This document shows, in pieces, positions 5,846-12,593 of a stretch of 23,694 nt of DNA. Location of the stretch: positions 1 to 23,694 of IMG/VR virus record IMGVR_UViG_3300037070_010231; one strand, written 5' to 3'. Position numbers and translations under genes: made by a program. This DNA comes from a virus. Each line of letters begins with the position of its first letter. Position 1 is the first letter of the stretch. A model generated the notes under the pieces. It saw only the letters and a list, made by a program, of their open reading frames with translations, had not been told where the DNA came from and ran no database searches.

Positions 5846-6295
5846 TTACGCCGCCTTCTTGATTTCGCCGTCCTTGCGCATCTTGTTGCGGTACCAGGCA
5901 ACGCACTGCGCGTTGGTGCTGGAATCCGGATGCGCCTTCAGCGCCTTCTCGGCGACCTCGGCATTAGTCAGTTCCTGATCTTTCTTGATCAGCTCGCGGA
6001 TCGTCGCGCCGACGCCGGTGCGCAGGCGTCCGGTGCCGGTCGTTGCGGCCGCGGCCTTCTTACCCTTGCCTTTGCCCTTGGCCGGCTTGTCCTTGCCGTT
6101 CGCCTTTGCTGCCTTGTCTTTCTTCGGTCGTGCCATTGTATTGCTCCTTTCGGATTTGCCGGCTGTCTCCGCCGCCGGCTGCGCGGCTTCGTATCGGGCG
6201 ATCGCTTTCTCTAGCTGTGCGTTACTCATCTCAGTCGGGCACTTTGCCTTGGCATCGCGCCAGGCCAGCCGTGTGTAACGTTTCACTAGATCCAC
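5846..6295 (-). CDS. Lys-rich small phage protein with two possible starts
   Basis: 149 residues from ATG 6295, which has GAGGTG eight bases upstream and a promoter just before it. A second in-frame ATG at 6136 (MARPKKDKAAK, 96 residues) has its own strong AAGGAG, so long and short forms may both be made. After the first ~50 residues comes a Lys/Ala/Gly-rich linker, then a folded C-terminal part with TIRELI, LTNAEV, NAQCVAWYRNKMR. The same order (TIREGI, MSNEAI, NTTMACVYWYQSRF) occurs in the 93-aa protein at 16364-16645, so the two are paralogues. DNA binding through the basic linker is plausible. Function unknown. Confidence 0.7.
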   Translation of the reverse strand: MDLVKRYTRLAWRDAKAKCPTEMSNAQLEKAIARYEAAQPAAETAGKSERSNTMARPKKDKAAKANGKDKPAKGKGKGKKAAAATTGTGRLRTGVGATIRELIKKDQELTNAEVAEKALKAHPDSSTNAQCVAWYRNKMRKDGEIKKAA

Positions 6296-6323
6296 GAGTC
6301 ACCTCGATTTGAAATGCAAAGCC

Positions 6324-6352
6324 ATTTTAGCCTAGTAAAAAAGGGATTGCAA
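6324..6352 (-). promoter_or_regulatory. Sigma70-type promoter for the nucleotide-metabolism operon
   Basis: On the (-) strand TTGCAA (6347-6352) and TAAAAT (6324-6329) are spaced by exactly 17 bases. The predicted start near 6317 gives a short leader before the GAGGTG site and ATG 6295. It lies in the 66-base gap after the helicase stop, so it would drive the operon running from 6295 to 4330. Confidence 0.6.
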
Positions 6353-6361
6353 CGTCTCTAA

Positions 6362-7747
6362 TTAGTCCCTGGTTTCTGCCTTGCGATATTCCTTGAGGCG
6401 CGCCAGCAGCGCCGACTGGTTACGGCTCTTGTCCTGCAGCGCGGCGACCACGGCCTGGTCGACGGTCTTGCGCGCTATGATATGGTGCACGATGACGCGC
6501 TGCTTCTGGCCGCTGCGCCAGATGCGCCGGATCAGCTGGTCGTATTCCTCCAGGTTCCAGGTCAGGCCGTACCAGCACAGGTGGTGCGCGTTCTCCTGCA
6601 TGTTCAGGCCGTGCGATACCGATGCCGGGTGCACGAGCAGGACCGGCAGCTTGCCTGCGTTCCAGTTGTGCACGATATGCTCGGCTACCTTGCCGCTGAC
6701 ACCGCCGCCGAGGTAAGGTATCGTCGCGCCGAGGCGCGCGCGGATTTGCGCAACCTCGGACAGGAACGACACGCTGACCAGCAGCGGCGAGCCCTGCAGT
6801 TCCTCGACCAGATCGTCGAGCGCGTCCAGCTTGGCGTCGTGCAGCACGTGCGCCGCGCCGTCGGCCATGTAGACGCTGCCGTTCGTGGCCTGGCGCAGCT
6901 TGGTCGACAGCGCCGCGGCGTTGACCGCCACGACGTCGCCCTTCTCGAGCTCGACGAAGAAGTCGCGCTCCAGTTTCTTGTAGACCTGGCGCGCGGCGTC
7001 GGGCAACTCGACCTCGATGGTGTTGTAGACCAGCGGCGGCAGCTCGATCCAGTCCTTGGCGTCGAGGCGCATCACGATCGGCTTGATCTTGCGCGCCACC
7101 TCTTCCCACGCGCCCGGCCGCGGCAGCCATTGGTAGCCGAGGTAGCCGCCCTGCACCATGTAACGGTTGCGGAACTTCGTGATATGCGGGCCGAGCGCCT
7201 TGCCGCCATCCATGATATACACCTGCGCGAACACGTCGCCCAGCCCGTTGGGCGCAGGCGTGCCGGTCAGGATCCAACGCCGGTCGAACTTGTCGAGATA
7301 CCGGCACAGCAGCTTGGTGCGCTGCGCTTTCCAGCTCTTGAACTTGGTCGACTCGTCGACGACCAGCACGTCCCACGGCCACTTCTCCGGGTTGACCTTG
7401 GCGAATAGCCAGGCCAGCCCTTCCGGATTGATCAGGCTGACGTCGACGCGATCGGTCAGCAGGTCATCTTTGTCGCCGCCGTGCAGCACGTTGAACTTCA
7501 GGTGGTGAAAGTCGGTCCACTTCCTGAGCTCGCCCGGCCACGTCAGCTGGGCGACGCGCAGCGGCGCTATCACCAGCGCCCGCTTCAGGTTCTTTTCCTG
7601 CTTCAGCGCGGTCAGCGCGGCCAGCACGATGCTGGTCTTGCGCAGGCCCGGGTCCAGCCACAGCCCTGCGCCCGGCTTGTCGAGCAGGAACTTGACGCCG
7701 CGCAGCATGTATTTGGTTGGCACCCATTTTTGACTCGAGGAGAGCAT
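6362..7747 (-). CDS. SNF2-like DEAD/DEAH-type DNA helicase
   Basis: 461 residues from ATG 7747, with AAGGA eight bases upstream inside the VRR-NUC gene. Superfamily 2 motifs in order: Walker A-type LDPGLRKT (31-38), motif Ia VIAPLRV, Walker B VLVVDEST (Asp131-Glu132), motif III TGTPAPN (161-167), and motif VI DQLIRRIWRSGQ near the C-terminus. The P-loop has Arg36 where Gly is usual (GLGKT), while Lys37 and Thr38 are kept. Phages often place this helicase next to a VRR-NUC nuclease and a family A polymerase, as here. It is likely an ATP-driven DNA translocase in replication or repair. Confidence 0.9.
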   Translation of the reverse strand: MLSSSQKWVPTKYMLRGVKFLLDKPGAGLWLDPGLRKTSIVLAALTALKQEKNLKRALVIAPLRVAQLTWPGELRKWTDFHHLKFNVLHGGDKDDLLTDRVDVSLINPEGLAWLFAKVNPEKWPWDVLVVDESTKFKSWKAQRTKLLCRYLDKFDRRWILTGTPAPNGLGDVFAQVYIMDGGKALGPHITKFRNRYMVQGGYLGYQWLPRPGAWEEVARKIKPIVMRLDAKDWIELPPLVYNTIEVELPDAARQVYKKLERDFFVELEKGDVVAVNAAALSTKLRQATNGSVYMADGAAHVLHDAKLDALDDLVEELQGSPLLVSVSFLSEVAQIRARLGATIPYLGGGVSGKVAEHIVHNWNAGKLPVLLVHPASVSHGLNMQENAHHLCWYGLTWNLEEYDQLIRRIWRSGQKQRVIVHHIIARKTVDQAVVAALQDKSRNQSALLARLKEYRKAETRD

Positions 7748-7994
7748 CGAAATCGTCCTTATTGTTGATGACGCGGCACTCGCAGCTATGCCCCCATAGC
7801 TTCTTGAGTATATGACCTTGCAGTGGCGACAGCACGCCGCGCTTGGTTTTAAGTTCTATCCATATAAAATGCCCGCCCGGCGCTATCAGTATCCTGTCGG
7901 GCCAGCCCTTGCGCCGCTCCATTTTCACGAACAGGCAGCCGCAGGCCTCGGCTTTGCGCTTGCAGTAACGCTCCAGCGATGACTCAAGTTGCAT
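7464..7994 (-). CDS. VRR-NUC domain nuclease
   Basis: 176 residues from ATG 7994. The first ~95 residues form a complete VRR-NUC (PD-(D/E)XK) domain: Glu4/Glu8 in the first helix, GWPDRI (Asp33), WIELKTK (Glu47, Lys49), LSPLQ (Gln59) and DDFDALLE near its end. Family members are DNA nucleases often found beside phage SNF2 helicases. No stop follows the domain, and the frame runs on 284 bases inside the helicase gene, giving an Arg/Ala-rich tail that looks like out-of-frame helicase coding. The tail is probably incidental, or the original stop was lost. It overlaps the HNH gene end by 11 bases. Confidence 0.8.
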   Translation of the reverse strand: MQLESSLERYCKRKAEACGCLFVKMERRKGWPDRILIAPGGHFIWIELKTKRGVLSPLQGHILKKLWGHSCECRVINNKDDFDALLESKMGANQIHAARRQVPARQAGRRAVAGPGPAQDQHRAGRADRAEAGKEPEAGAGDSAAARRPADVAGRAQEVDRLSPPEVQRAARRRQR

Positions 7995-8277
7995 AGTCCC
8001 GCCTCGTAAAATGCCAACCGCCTTTGCTTGGATTGCGCCGGTCGCGCTTTACTGTATCCCGGTTATTATCTGTAGCAGTGCCAAGGTATAAATGCTTGAC
8101 ATTGATGCACGCCGGGTTGTCGCACTTGTGCAGCACAAGCATGCCTTTAGGTATAGGCCCGTATAATTCTTGCCACATCCAACGGTGCGCACGAGTCTGC
8201 CCTTTGCGCTTTACCTTGCCATAGCCGCTGGCATAGCGTCCGGCCTTCCACTCGATGCACTTGGTTAGTATCGGCAC
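7984..8277 (-). CDS. Free-standing HNH endonuclease
   Basis: 97 residues from GTG 8277, chosen because upstream in-frame sequence is out-of-frame coding of the nuclease gene. RAHRWMWQELYGPIP precedes the core VLHKCDNPACINVKHLYLGT with His50, Asn59 and His62, then DNNRD. This is the HNH layout of phage homing endonucleases (HNH_3 type). The Cys pair (Cys52, Cys57) may support zinc binding. Its DNA is poorer in GC than its neighbours (27 of 60 bases in 8041-8100 against 37 of 60 in 8341-8400), fitting later arrival. It nevertheless overlaps both neighbours by 11-13 bases. Confidence 0.85.
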   Translation of the reverse strand: MPILTKCIEWKAGRYASGYGKVKRKGQTRAHRWMWQELYGPIPKGMLVLHKCDNPACINVKHLYLGTATDNNRDTVKRDRRNPSKGGWHFTRRDYAT

Positions 8278-8933
8278 GGCCCGCCCTTGTGCCGGGTGAA
8301 CGGGCAGAATGTGCACGCGTCGCCGGGCGTCGGCTTCCACGCGCGCTCCTCTTCGATCGCCTTGAACCGGCGTTGGAAGTCGGTCCGGATACTCAGCAGT
8401 TCCTTGCGCGTGACCGGGTCGAACGGCAGTATCTGCCCGCGCTCGACGAACCACAACTCGAGGCGCGCTGTGTTCAGCTTGGGCTTGCGCAGCAACGCCA
8501 GCATGCCGTAGAACCTGACCTGCAGCGGCGACGCCGACCGCACCTGGCCGGTCTTGAAGTCGATGACCTTGCACTCGTCGGCGCGCTCGGTCATGGCGTC
8601 GACCTTGGCGCGGATATAGTCGGCATCGGAGAAGTAGCCGGTCATGGGCAGCGGCGCCCAGCCGCGGTCGAAGCCCCATGCCTCTTCGCCGGTCAGCGAC
8701 TTGTCCTTGGCCAGCGCCTGCACCTGCTTCTTCAGCGGCGCAGCTTCCTCGGGTATCAGCTTGCTGCGCCCTTTCAGGAACTGGTCGAGGCCGGTGTGCA
8801 CGCGCCCGCCCTTGACGAATGCCTTGTTCTCGGGCTCCTTGCGCTTCTCGATATGCTTCAGCTTGAACTTCAGCGCGCAGTCGAAGTCGGACAGGCGCGA
8901 CCAGGTATGTGCTCCATCGTAGCGTGCTACCAT
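8265..8933 (-). CDS. Cas4/RecB-like PD-(D/E)XK nuclease with four cysteines
   Basis: 222 residues from ATG 8933 (MVARYDGAHTWS), with AAGGAG upstream; the ATG lies in the end of the polymerase gene. Nuclease motifs: His46 in RVHTGLD, Asp112 in AKVDAM, IDFKTG with Asp125 and Lys127, and Gln138 with FYGML. One N-terminal Cys19 plus Cys207, Cys210 and Cys220 in the C-terminal CTFC...GGPC match the split iron-sulphur cysteine layout of Cas4, AddB and Dna2 nucleases. The likely role is an exonuclease acting with the polymerase in phage replication or recombination. The iron-sulphur cluster is inferred from the cysteine spacing. Confidence 0.85.
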   Translation of the reverse strand: MVARYDGAHTWSRLSDFDCALKFKLKHIEKRKEPENKAFVKGGRVHTGLDQFLKGRSKLIPEEAAPLKKQVQALAKDKSLTGEEAWGFDRGWAPLPMTGYFSDADYIRAKVDAMTERADECKVIDFKTGQVRSASPLQVRFYGMLALLRKPKLNTARLELWFVERGQILPFDPVTRKELLSIRTDFQRRFKAIEEERAWKPTPGDACTFCPFTRHKGGPCRY

Positions 8934-10744
8934 GCAGGCTCCTTTTTCATTGCGCCCCAATGCGGGCCGACCTCGGCGTCGCTCAGCATCGGCACGTCCA
9001 TCTCTATACTGCACATGAGCCGGCCTATCTCTATGGCCAGCTCCTTCTGCTGCCTGGCGCTGCCCGGCATCGACCAGGATATCTCGTCGTGCACGTCCAG
9101 CATCAGCCTGCCGGGCAAGCCGGCTTCCCACAGGCGGCACAGCGCTTCCTTGGTAACGTCGGCGGCGCTGCCCTGTATCAGGTAGTTCAGCATCTTGTAC
9201 TCGAACGAGCGCATGCGCCCGTCAACGAACGCCGGCGGCGCGCAGTAATACTCGCGCCCGCCCCATGTGCGGAACGGCTCGCCTTCCTTGGCACGCATGG
9301 CAAGCGACTGTTGCAGCCCGCGCAGCCCGGGAAACAGCGCAAGGTAAGCAGACCGCACGCGCCGCGCTTCGCCATCGCCGATGCCCAGCCTGTAGGCCAG
9401 CTCGCCGTTGCCCATGCCGTAGAGGATGCTGAACGCGATCATCTTGGCGATGCCGCGCGCGTCGTCGTAGCGATTGACCTTGATCTGCACGTCCTGGCGC
9501 ATCAGGTCGAGGTGCGCGAGATTGTCGGCGGCGTGCTGGTGAAAATCGATCTTCGGGTTGTCGAGGTACATCTGCCTCAGCTCGCCGCCAGCCATGTGCG
9601 CCAGTATCCTCAGCTCCTGCTGGCTGAAGTCGCGGCGCAGCCACATCTGCCCGTCGTCCGGGTAGAAGTAGCGCTTGAACGTCGGTATCGGCGGCAGCCC
9701 GTGCGTGCCGCTCAGGTCCTCGGCTTTCAGGTATTTGGGTATGTTCTGCCAGTTAGGGCTGCTACTCTTGCGGCCCGTCGCCGCGCCCTTGTCTTCGCCC
9801 TTGACCTGGTTCCAGTCCGTGTAGAGCCGATCCCAACTACCAGCCAGCATCGCGTTCCATGGACGTAGGTATAGCGTAAGCGCAGTCTCAACTTTGCCGC
9901 GGTATTGTAGCAAGGCCAGAAGTTTCTTGTCCTTGACGCCTTGTAGAAGAGAGTTCTTGTTGGCACTGTCCTTGCCTCCCGGTGTTTTCAGCCAGTTGCC
10001 GCCCTTGCCGGCCTTGTCGATGGCCTTGATAAGCTTGAGCGGCGAGCCTGGGTTCAGGCCCGGCGCGCGCAGCGCCTTGCGGATGATCTTGTCGACGTCG
10101 AACAGCGCCTGCTCCGCCTGCTCGCGGTCGCCGATGATTGCAGCGCGATCTACATGGATGCCGCGGCGCGAGTTATCGAGCAGCATGGGCAACAGCCTGC
10201 GCTCGCGGTCATAAGCATCGCGCATCTTGCGCTTCTGTATCTCGGGCATCAGCAATTTGAACAGCTTCTCGGTGCGCATCGTGTCGCCATGGGCGCGCTT
10301 GCGCATGAGCGGCTCGGGCGCGTAGCCGATCCACTTGCCCCAGCTCTTCTTGCCTTTGCTCTCGGGTATGTTGGCATAAATCCAATCTCTTAGCTCGCTT
10401 TGGTCCTCTTCGCCGATGTTCAGCAGCGCCGCGCTTGCCGGCTTCAGCGACAGGTTCTGGTAAGGGTCGTGCAGGAACAGCAGGAACTTCGTGTCGTGGA
10501 TGCGCCGCCAGGCGGGCATCGGCATGCCCAGCGCCTCGACCGCCACGGCCACGTCGAACGCTGCATTATGGAATAGCAGCTCCTCGTTGCCTTTGAAGAT
10601 CGGCGCGAGCTCGCGCTTCATGGCCTGCTCGCCGTAGGCGAAGATGGGCTTGCGCCCGAATGCCTTGATGCTGACGCACGTCGGTTTGGGCGGGAAGTTA
10701 GGGCGTGCCTCGATCGGCAGCGACTCGAAGTCAATGGTTATCAT
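8927..10744 (-). CDS. Family A DNA polymerase with 3'-5' exonuclease
   Basis: 605 residues from ATG 10744, with AGGAGG six bases upstream. Exonuclease domain: DFE (Asp5, Glu7), NAAFD (Asn60, Asp64) and probable third motif HGD (Asp154). Polymerase motif A RDFSQQELR (Asp372), motif B RGIAKMIAFSILYG (Arg430, Lys434, Phe438, Tyr442) and motif C VHDE (His552, Asp553, Glu554). All catalytic residues are present, so it should be an active proofreading replicase. Phe438, rather than Tyr as in T7 polymerase, is the E. coli Pol I state. There is no 5'-3' nuclease domain, as usual for phage enzymes. It heads the core replication genes and overlaps the Cas4-like gene by 7 bases. Confidence 0.95.
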   Translation of the reverse strand: MITIDFESLPIEARPNFPPKPTCVSIKAFGRKPIFAYGEQAMKRELAPIFKGNEELLFHNAAFDVAVAVEALGMPMPAWRRIHDTKFLLFLHDPYQNLSLKPASAALLNIGEEDQSELRDWIYANIPESKGKKSWGKWIGYAPEPLMRKRAHGDTMRTEKLFKLLMPEIQKRKMRDAYDRERRLLPMLLDNSRRGIHVDRAAIIGDREQAEQALFDVDKIIRKALRAPGLNPGSPLKLIKAIDKAGKGGNWLKTPGGKDSANKNSLLQGVKDKKLLALLQYRGKVETALTLYLRPWNAMLAGSWDRLYTDWNQVKGEDKGAATGRKSSSPNWQNIPKYLKAEDLSGTHGLPPIPTFKRYFYPDDGQMWLRRDFSQQELRILAHMAGGELRQMYLDNPKIDFHQHAADNLAHLDLMRQDVQIKVNRYDDARGIAKMIAFSILYGMGNGELAYRLGIGDGEARRVRSAYLALFPGLRGLQQSLAMRAKEGEPFRTWGGREYYCAPPAFVDGRMRSFEYKMLNYLIQGSAADVTKEALCRLWEAGLPGRLMLDVHDEISWSMPGSARQQKELAIEIGRLMCSIEMDVPMLSDAEVGPHWGAMKKEPAW

Positions 10745-10760
10745 GCAGCCTCCTATGCCG

Positions 10761-10805
10761 ATGCCCCCGCTTGCGCAGGGGCATGAGCCTAGAACTCTAG
10801 GGCTC
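10761..10805 (-). promoter_or_regulatory. Two hairpins in the polymerase leader
   Basis: Arms 10761-10767 and 10778-10784 pair perfectly and extend across one mismatch to a TTGC loop. A second hairpin has arms 10785-10792 and 10797-10805, with a one-base bulge. They fill the gap between the 63-aa gene and the polymerase Shine-Dalgarno site. No T-run follows. They are likely intercistronic RNA structures affecting processing or translation. Confidence 0.45.
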
Positions 10806-10995
10806 ACAATCTCCTTGGCATCGGCGCCAGCGCGCCAGCGTTTTTTATGAACTGCTGCACTTCGTCGCTCTGCACCAGCGCCTGCAGCTGGAGCAATTGC
10901 ACGGTGCTAATCGACGATGTGGTGACCGCTGCTACCTCGCCGGCATGCACCGCTATTGACGCCAGCTTGGCCGTCAGGATGTCGTTGATTTCCAT
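10804..10995 (-). CDS. Small hypothetical protein, 63 aa
   Basis: ATG 10995 overlaps the previous stop by one base (TAATG), with AGAGG upstream. The protein is Val/Ala/Ser-rich in the middle and has a helical 'VQLLQLQALVQSDEVQQFIKN' segment that may form a short coiled coil. It lies between the Cys-rich 255-aa protein and the polymerase. No known motif; function unknown. Confidence 0.55.
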   Translation of the reverse strand: MEINDILTAKLASIAVHAGEVAAVTTSSISTVQLLQLQALVQSDEVQQFIKNAGALAPMPRRL

Positions 10996-11762
10996 TAGAA
11001 CCTCTTCTTTCCAGCCGGCTGTTTTGCCGGCTTCTCTTCCTCAAACACTGGATACGGCGACTCTATGATCTTGCGCGCTTCGTCCAGCCGCGCCAGCACC
11101 GGCGATTGCCATTGCCGCGGCAGGTCGCCGCCCGGCTCGAGGTGCACTGTGAATATGCTCTTGCTTGACGCCCGCACCTCCAGCTGCGTCGTGACCGCGA
11201 ACGTCGCCGCATCCTTGACGCCGAGGAAATCCAGGTAAACTTTGGCGGCTTTCAGCGACGTCGGCGGCATCCTGCCCGTGTATATCGTCGCCTGCGCAAG
11301 CTCTTCCGGTGTGGCGCTTTTCGTCGCCTGGATGCCGACGAACTTGAAGTGCTGACGACACGCCTGGCCGCGCCCGACGTCGGCGCTCGCCCACTCCGCA
11401 TGCTTGCAGCCTTTGCATGCGGCGCTCTGCGGTTCGGTCGATTCCTTGTGCGGCGCAATAGGCAGGCCTCCGTCGACCTCGCCGTAAGCGTAGCATACCG
11501 GCGTGCGGGGATTGTCTGGGTCGAATGCGCCCTTGTAGTAGGCGCGCTCGTTCATCGTCGCCAGGATTACCATGTCCGCGACGTTGTTGCGCTGCTGCAC
11601 GCCGCCGACGCTGAGCGTCGCCGCGCGGAACGATATCATGGCGCTGTTCGCGCCCAATACCGCCGCCGCCTTGACTTGCTTCGCGGCTGCCGCTTTCACC
11701 GCGTCGTTCCAGCTGACGATTGCACCGGCCTTGGGCCTGGCCGGCAGGTTCTTCGTTGCCAT
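10995..11762 (-). CDS. Conserved phage replication-region protein, zinc-finger-like
   Basis: 255 residues. The central region has PVCYAYGEVDGGLPIAPHKE, then SAACKGCKHAEW and QACRQH: four cysteines spaced for zinc. This layout ('C-f-s...P...Q...C..C....W', then a Gly-Lys-x-Cys) recalls a widespread phage protein encoded near primase and polymerase genes. The C-terminus is acidic then basic (FEEEKPAKQPAGKKRF). A single-stranded DNA-binding role is possible from context and the acidic tail, but no OB fold can be read from sequence. GGAG lies about ten bases before ATG 11762. Confidence 0.6.
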   Translation of the reverse strand: MATKNLPARPKAGAIVSWNDAVKAAAAKQVKAAAVLGANSAMISFRAATLSVGGVQQRNNVADMVILATMNERAYYKGAFDPDNPRTPVCYAYGEVDGGLPIAPHKESTEPQSAACKGCKHAEWASADVGRGQACRQHFKFVGIQATKSATPEELAQATIYTGRMPPTSLKAAKVYLDFLGVKDAATFAVTTQLEVRASSKSIFTVHLEPGGDLPRQWQSPVLARLDEARKIIESPYPVFEEEKPAKQPAGKKRF

Positions 11763-11786
11763 AGTCTCAGTCTCCGATCGTTGAAG

Positions 11787-12173
11787 TTACACCTTGGCGC
11801 CGGCCTTGCTTACCGTGAGGTCGACAATCACGTCGCGCTTGACGCCGGCGATTTCCTCGCCTGCATCCCAACGCAGCCTGCATGCTTCTAGGTTGAGCCT
11901 CCGCTGGTAGAGGTCGAAGGCGTCGTGCTTCTTAACGAACTTCTGGAAAGTCGGCAGGTCTTCAATCGTGCCGACCGCCGACTTCTTCAGCGACACCTGG
12001 CCGACCTTGCCGGCGAGCCGGCTCAGGTCCTGCTTCGACAGATTGTCGAGCAGCCAGTCCTTCAGCTCGCGCTCCTTCTCCTTGAGCTCGTTGGCCTGGC
12101 GGTCCAGGTCGAGGCGCTGCTCGCGCGTCTTGTACAGCCGGTCGACTACTTCTCCTGGCGTGGCTTTAGCCAT
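11787..12173 (-). CDS. Coiled-coil phage protein, 128 aa
   Basis: Residues 8-45 (VVDRLYKTREQRLDLDRQANELKEKERELKDWLLDNL) show heptad-like spacing and are predicted to be coiled coil. A beta-rich part follows (GQVSLKKSAVGTIEDLPTF), and the end (AGVKRDVIVDLTVSKA) is also strand-like. Such proteins commonly lie beside phage primases and ssDNA-binding-like proteins. It overlaps the end of the 72-aa gene by 28 bases. Structural or recombination-accessory function is possible, not shown. Confidence 0.6.
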   Translation of the reverse strand: MAKATPGEVVDRLYKTREQRLDLDRQANELKEKERELKDWLLDNLSKQDLSRLAGKVGQVSLKKSAVGTIEDLPTFQKFVKKHDAFDLYQRRLNLEACRLRWDAGEEIAGVKRDVIVDLTVSKAGAKV

Positions 12174-12364
12174 GGCTTTACCCCTTTCAGCTCGCGTTTC
12201 AGGTTATTGCGCGCCTGCTCGATGCTGCGCGGCGAGCGCGATACCGAGATATTGTTGCCGTTGCTCAGCGTCACAACGTCGTGCGAGCCGGTTTTTCGCC
12301 ATGCCATAACCTTGAGACCTTGATCTTTTACCGTCTGTCTTATCAGTCGATGCCACTTGTTCAC
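12146..12364 (-). CDS. Small basic protein, first gene of the replication operon
   Basis: 72 residues from GTG 12364 with a strong AAGGAG seven bases upstream. The sequence is basic, with the beta-beta-alpha order VMAWRKTGSHDVVTLSNGNNISVSRSP then EQARNNLKRELKG. That order recalls HicA-like or double-stranded-RNA-binding-like small folds. The HicA catalytic surface (Gly-Ser-His near a Lys) is partly present as TGSHDV, but no antitoxin gene follows, so a toxin role is not proposed. It is the promoter-proximal gene of the leftward operon. Confidence 0.6.
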   Translation of the reverse strand: MNKWHRLIRQTVKDQGLKVMAWRKTGSHDVVTLSNGNNISVSRSPRSIEQARNNLKRELKGVKPWLKPRQEK

Positions 12365-12394
12365 TGGTTTCTCCTTAATTTAACAAGGCGCGAA

Positions 12395-12408
12395 AATTAT
12401 AGCGCAAA
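12395..12408 (-). promoter_or_regulatory. Leftward promoter core of the replication operon
   Basis: The (-) strand reads TTTGCGCTATAATT, with a perfect TATAAT, 31 bases before the GTG start at 12364. The identical 14 bases occur on the (+) strand at 12580-12593. No good -35 hexamer is at 16-18 bases, so the conserved TTTGCGC may be an extended element or activator site. Confidence 0.6.
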
Positions 12409-12442
12409 GGGAGCGTCCCTAGGCAAAAAATTTTTGCCCCTG

Positions 12443-12473
12443 AAAAAAACGGCAGCCCGTCGCCGGGCCGCCG
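12443..12473 (-). terminator. Leftward intrinsic terminator in the divergent region
   Basis: On the (-) strand a 10-bp stem (arms 12464-12473 and 12450-12459, one G-T wobble) with a GCGA tetraloop is followed by seven Ts (12449-12443). This is a textbook rho-independent terminator for transcripts arriving from the right, just before the leftward promoter at 12395-12408. It would stop leftward transcription entering from the primase region. Confidence 0.75.
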
Positions 12474-12505
12474 CTAAAGCGCATTACATGGAGAAACGAA
12501 CAGCA

Positions 12506-12515
12506 GCGCTATAAT
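12506..12515 (+). promoter_or_regulatory. Second rightward -10-like site
   Basis: GCGCTATAAT on the (+) strand repeats the core of the two stronger promoter motifs and sits inside the palindrome GCTATAATAGC (12508-12518). TTACATGGAG occurs both just before it (12484-12493) and again after the main rightward motif (12600-12609). No -35 box is clear. Confidence 0.35.
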
Positions 12516-12579
12516 AGCACGCCTGAAATCCGCGCGTAAACTCCTTAGAGGACGACGCGCGGTTTAATTGGGGAACCCG

Positions 12580-12593
12580 TTTGCGCTATAATT
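12580..12593 (+). promoter_or_regulatory. Rightward promoter core for the primase-helicase gene
   Basis: TTTGCGCTATAATT, identical to the leftward motif at 12395-12408, ends 53 bases before ATG 12647. An inverted repeat CCGCGCGT/ACGCGCGG lies a short way upstream and could be a regulator site. The leader then carries TGGAGA before the start codon. Confidence 0.6.

Noticed and set aside
12146-12364. HicA-type toxin of a toxin-antitoxin pair
   Set aside because: Only a loose fold resemblance. No HicB-like gene is adjacent, and it is the first gene of a replication operon.
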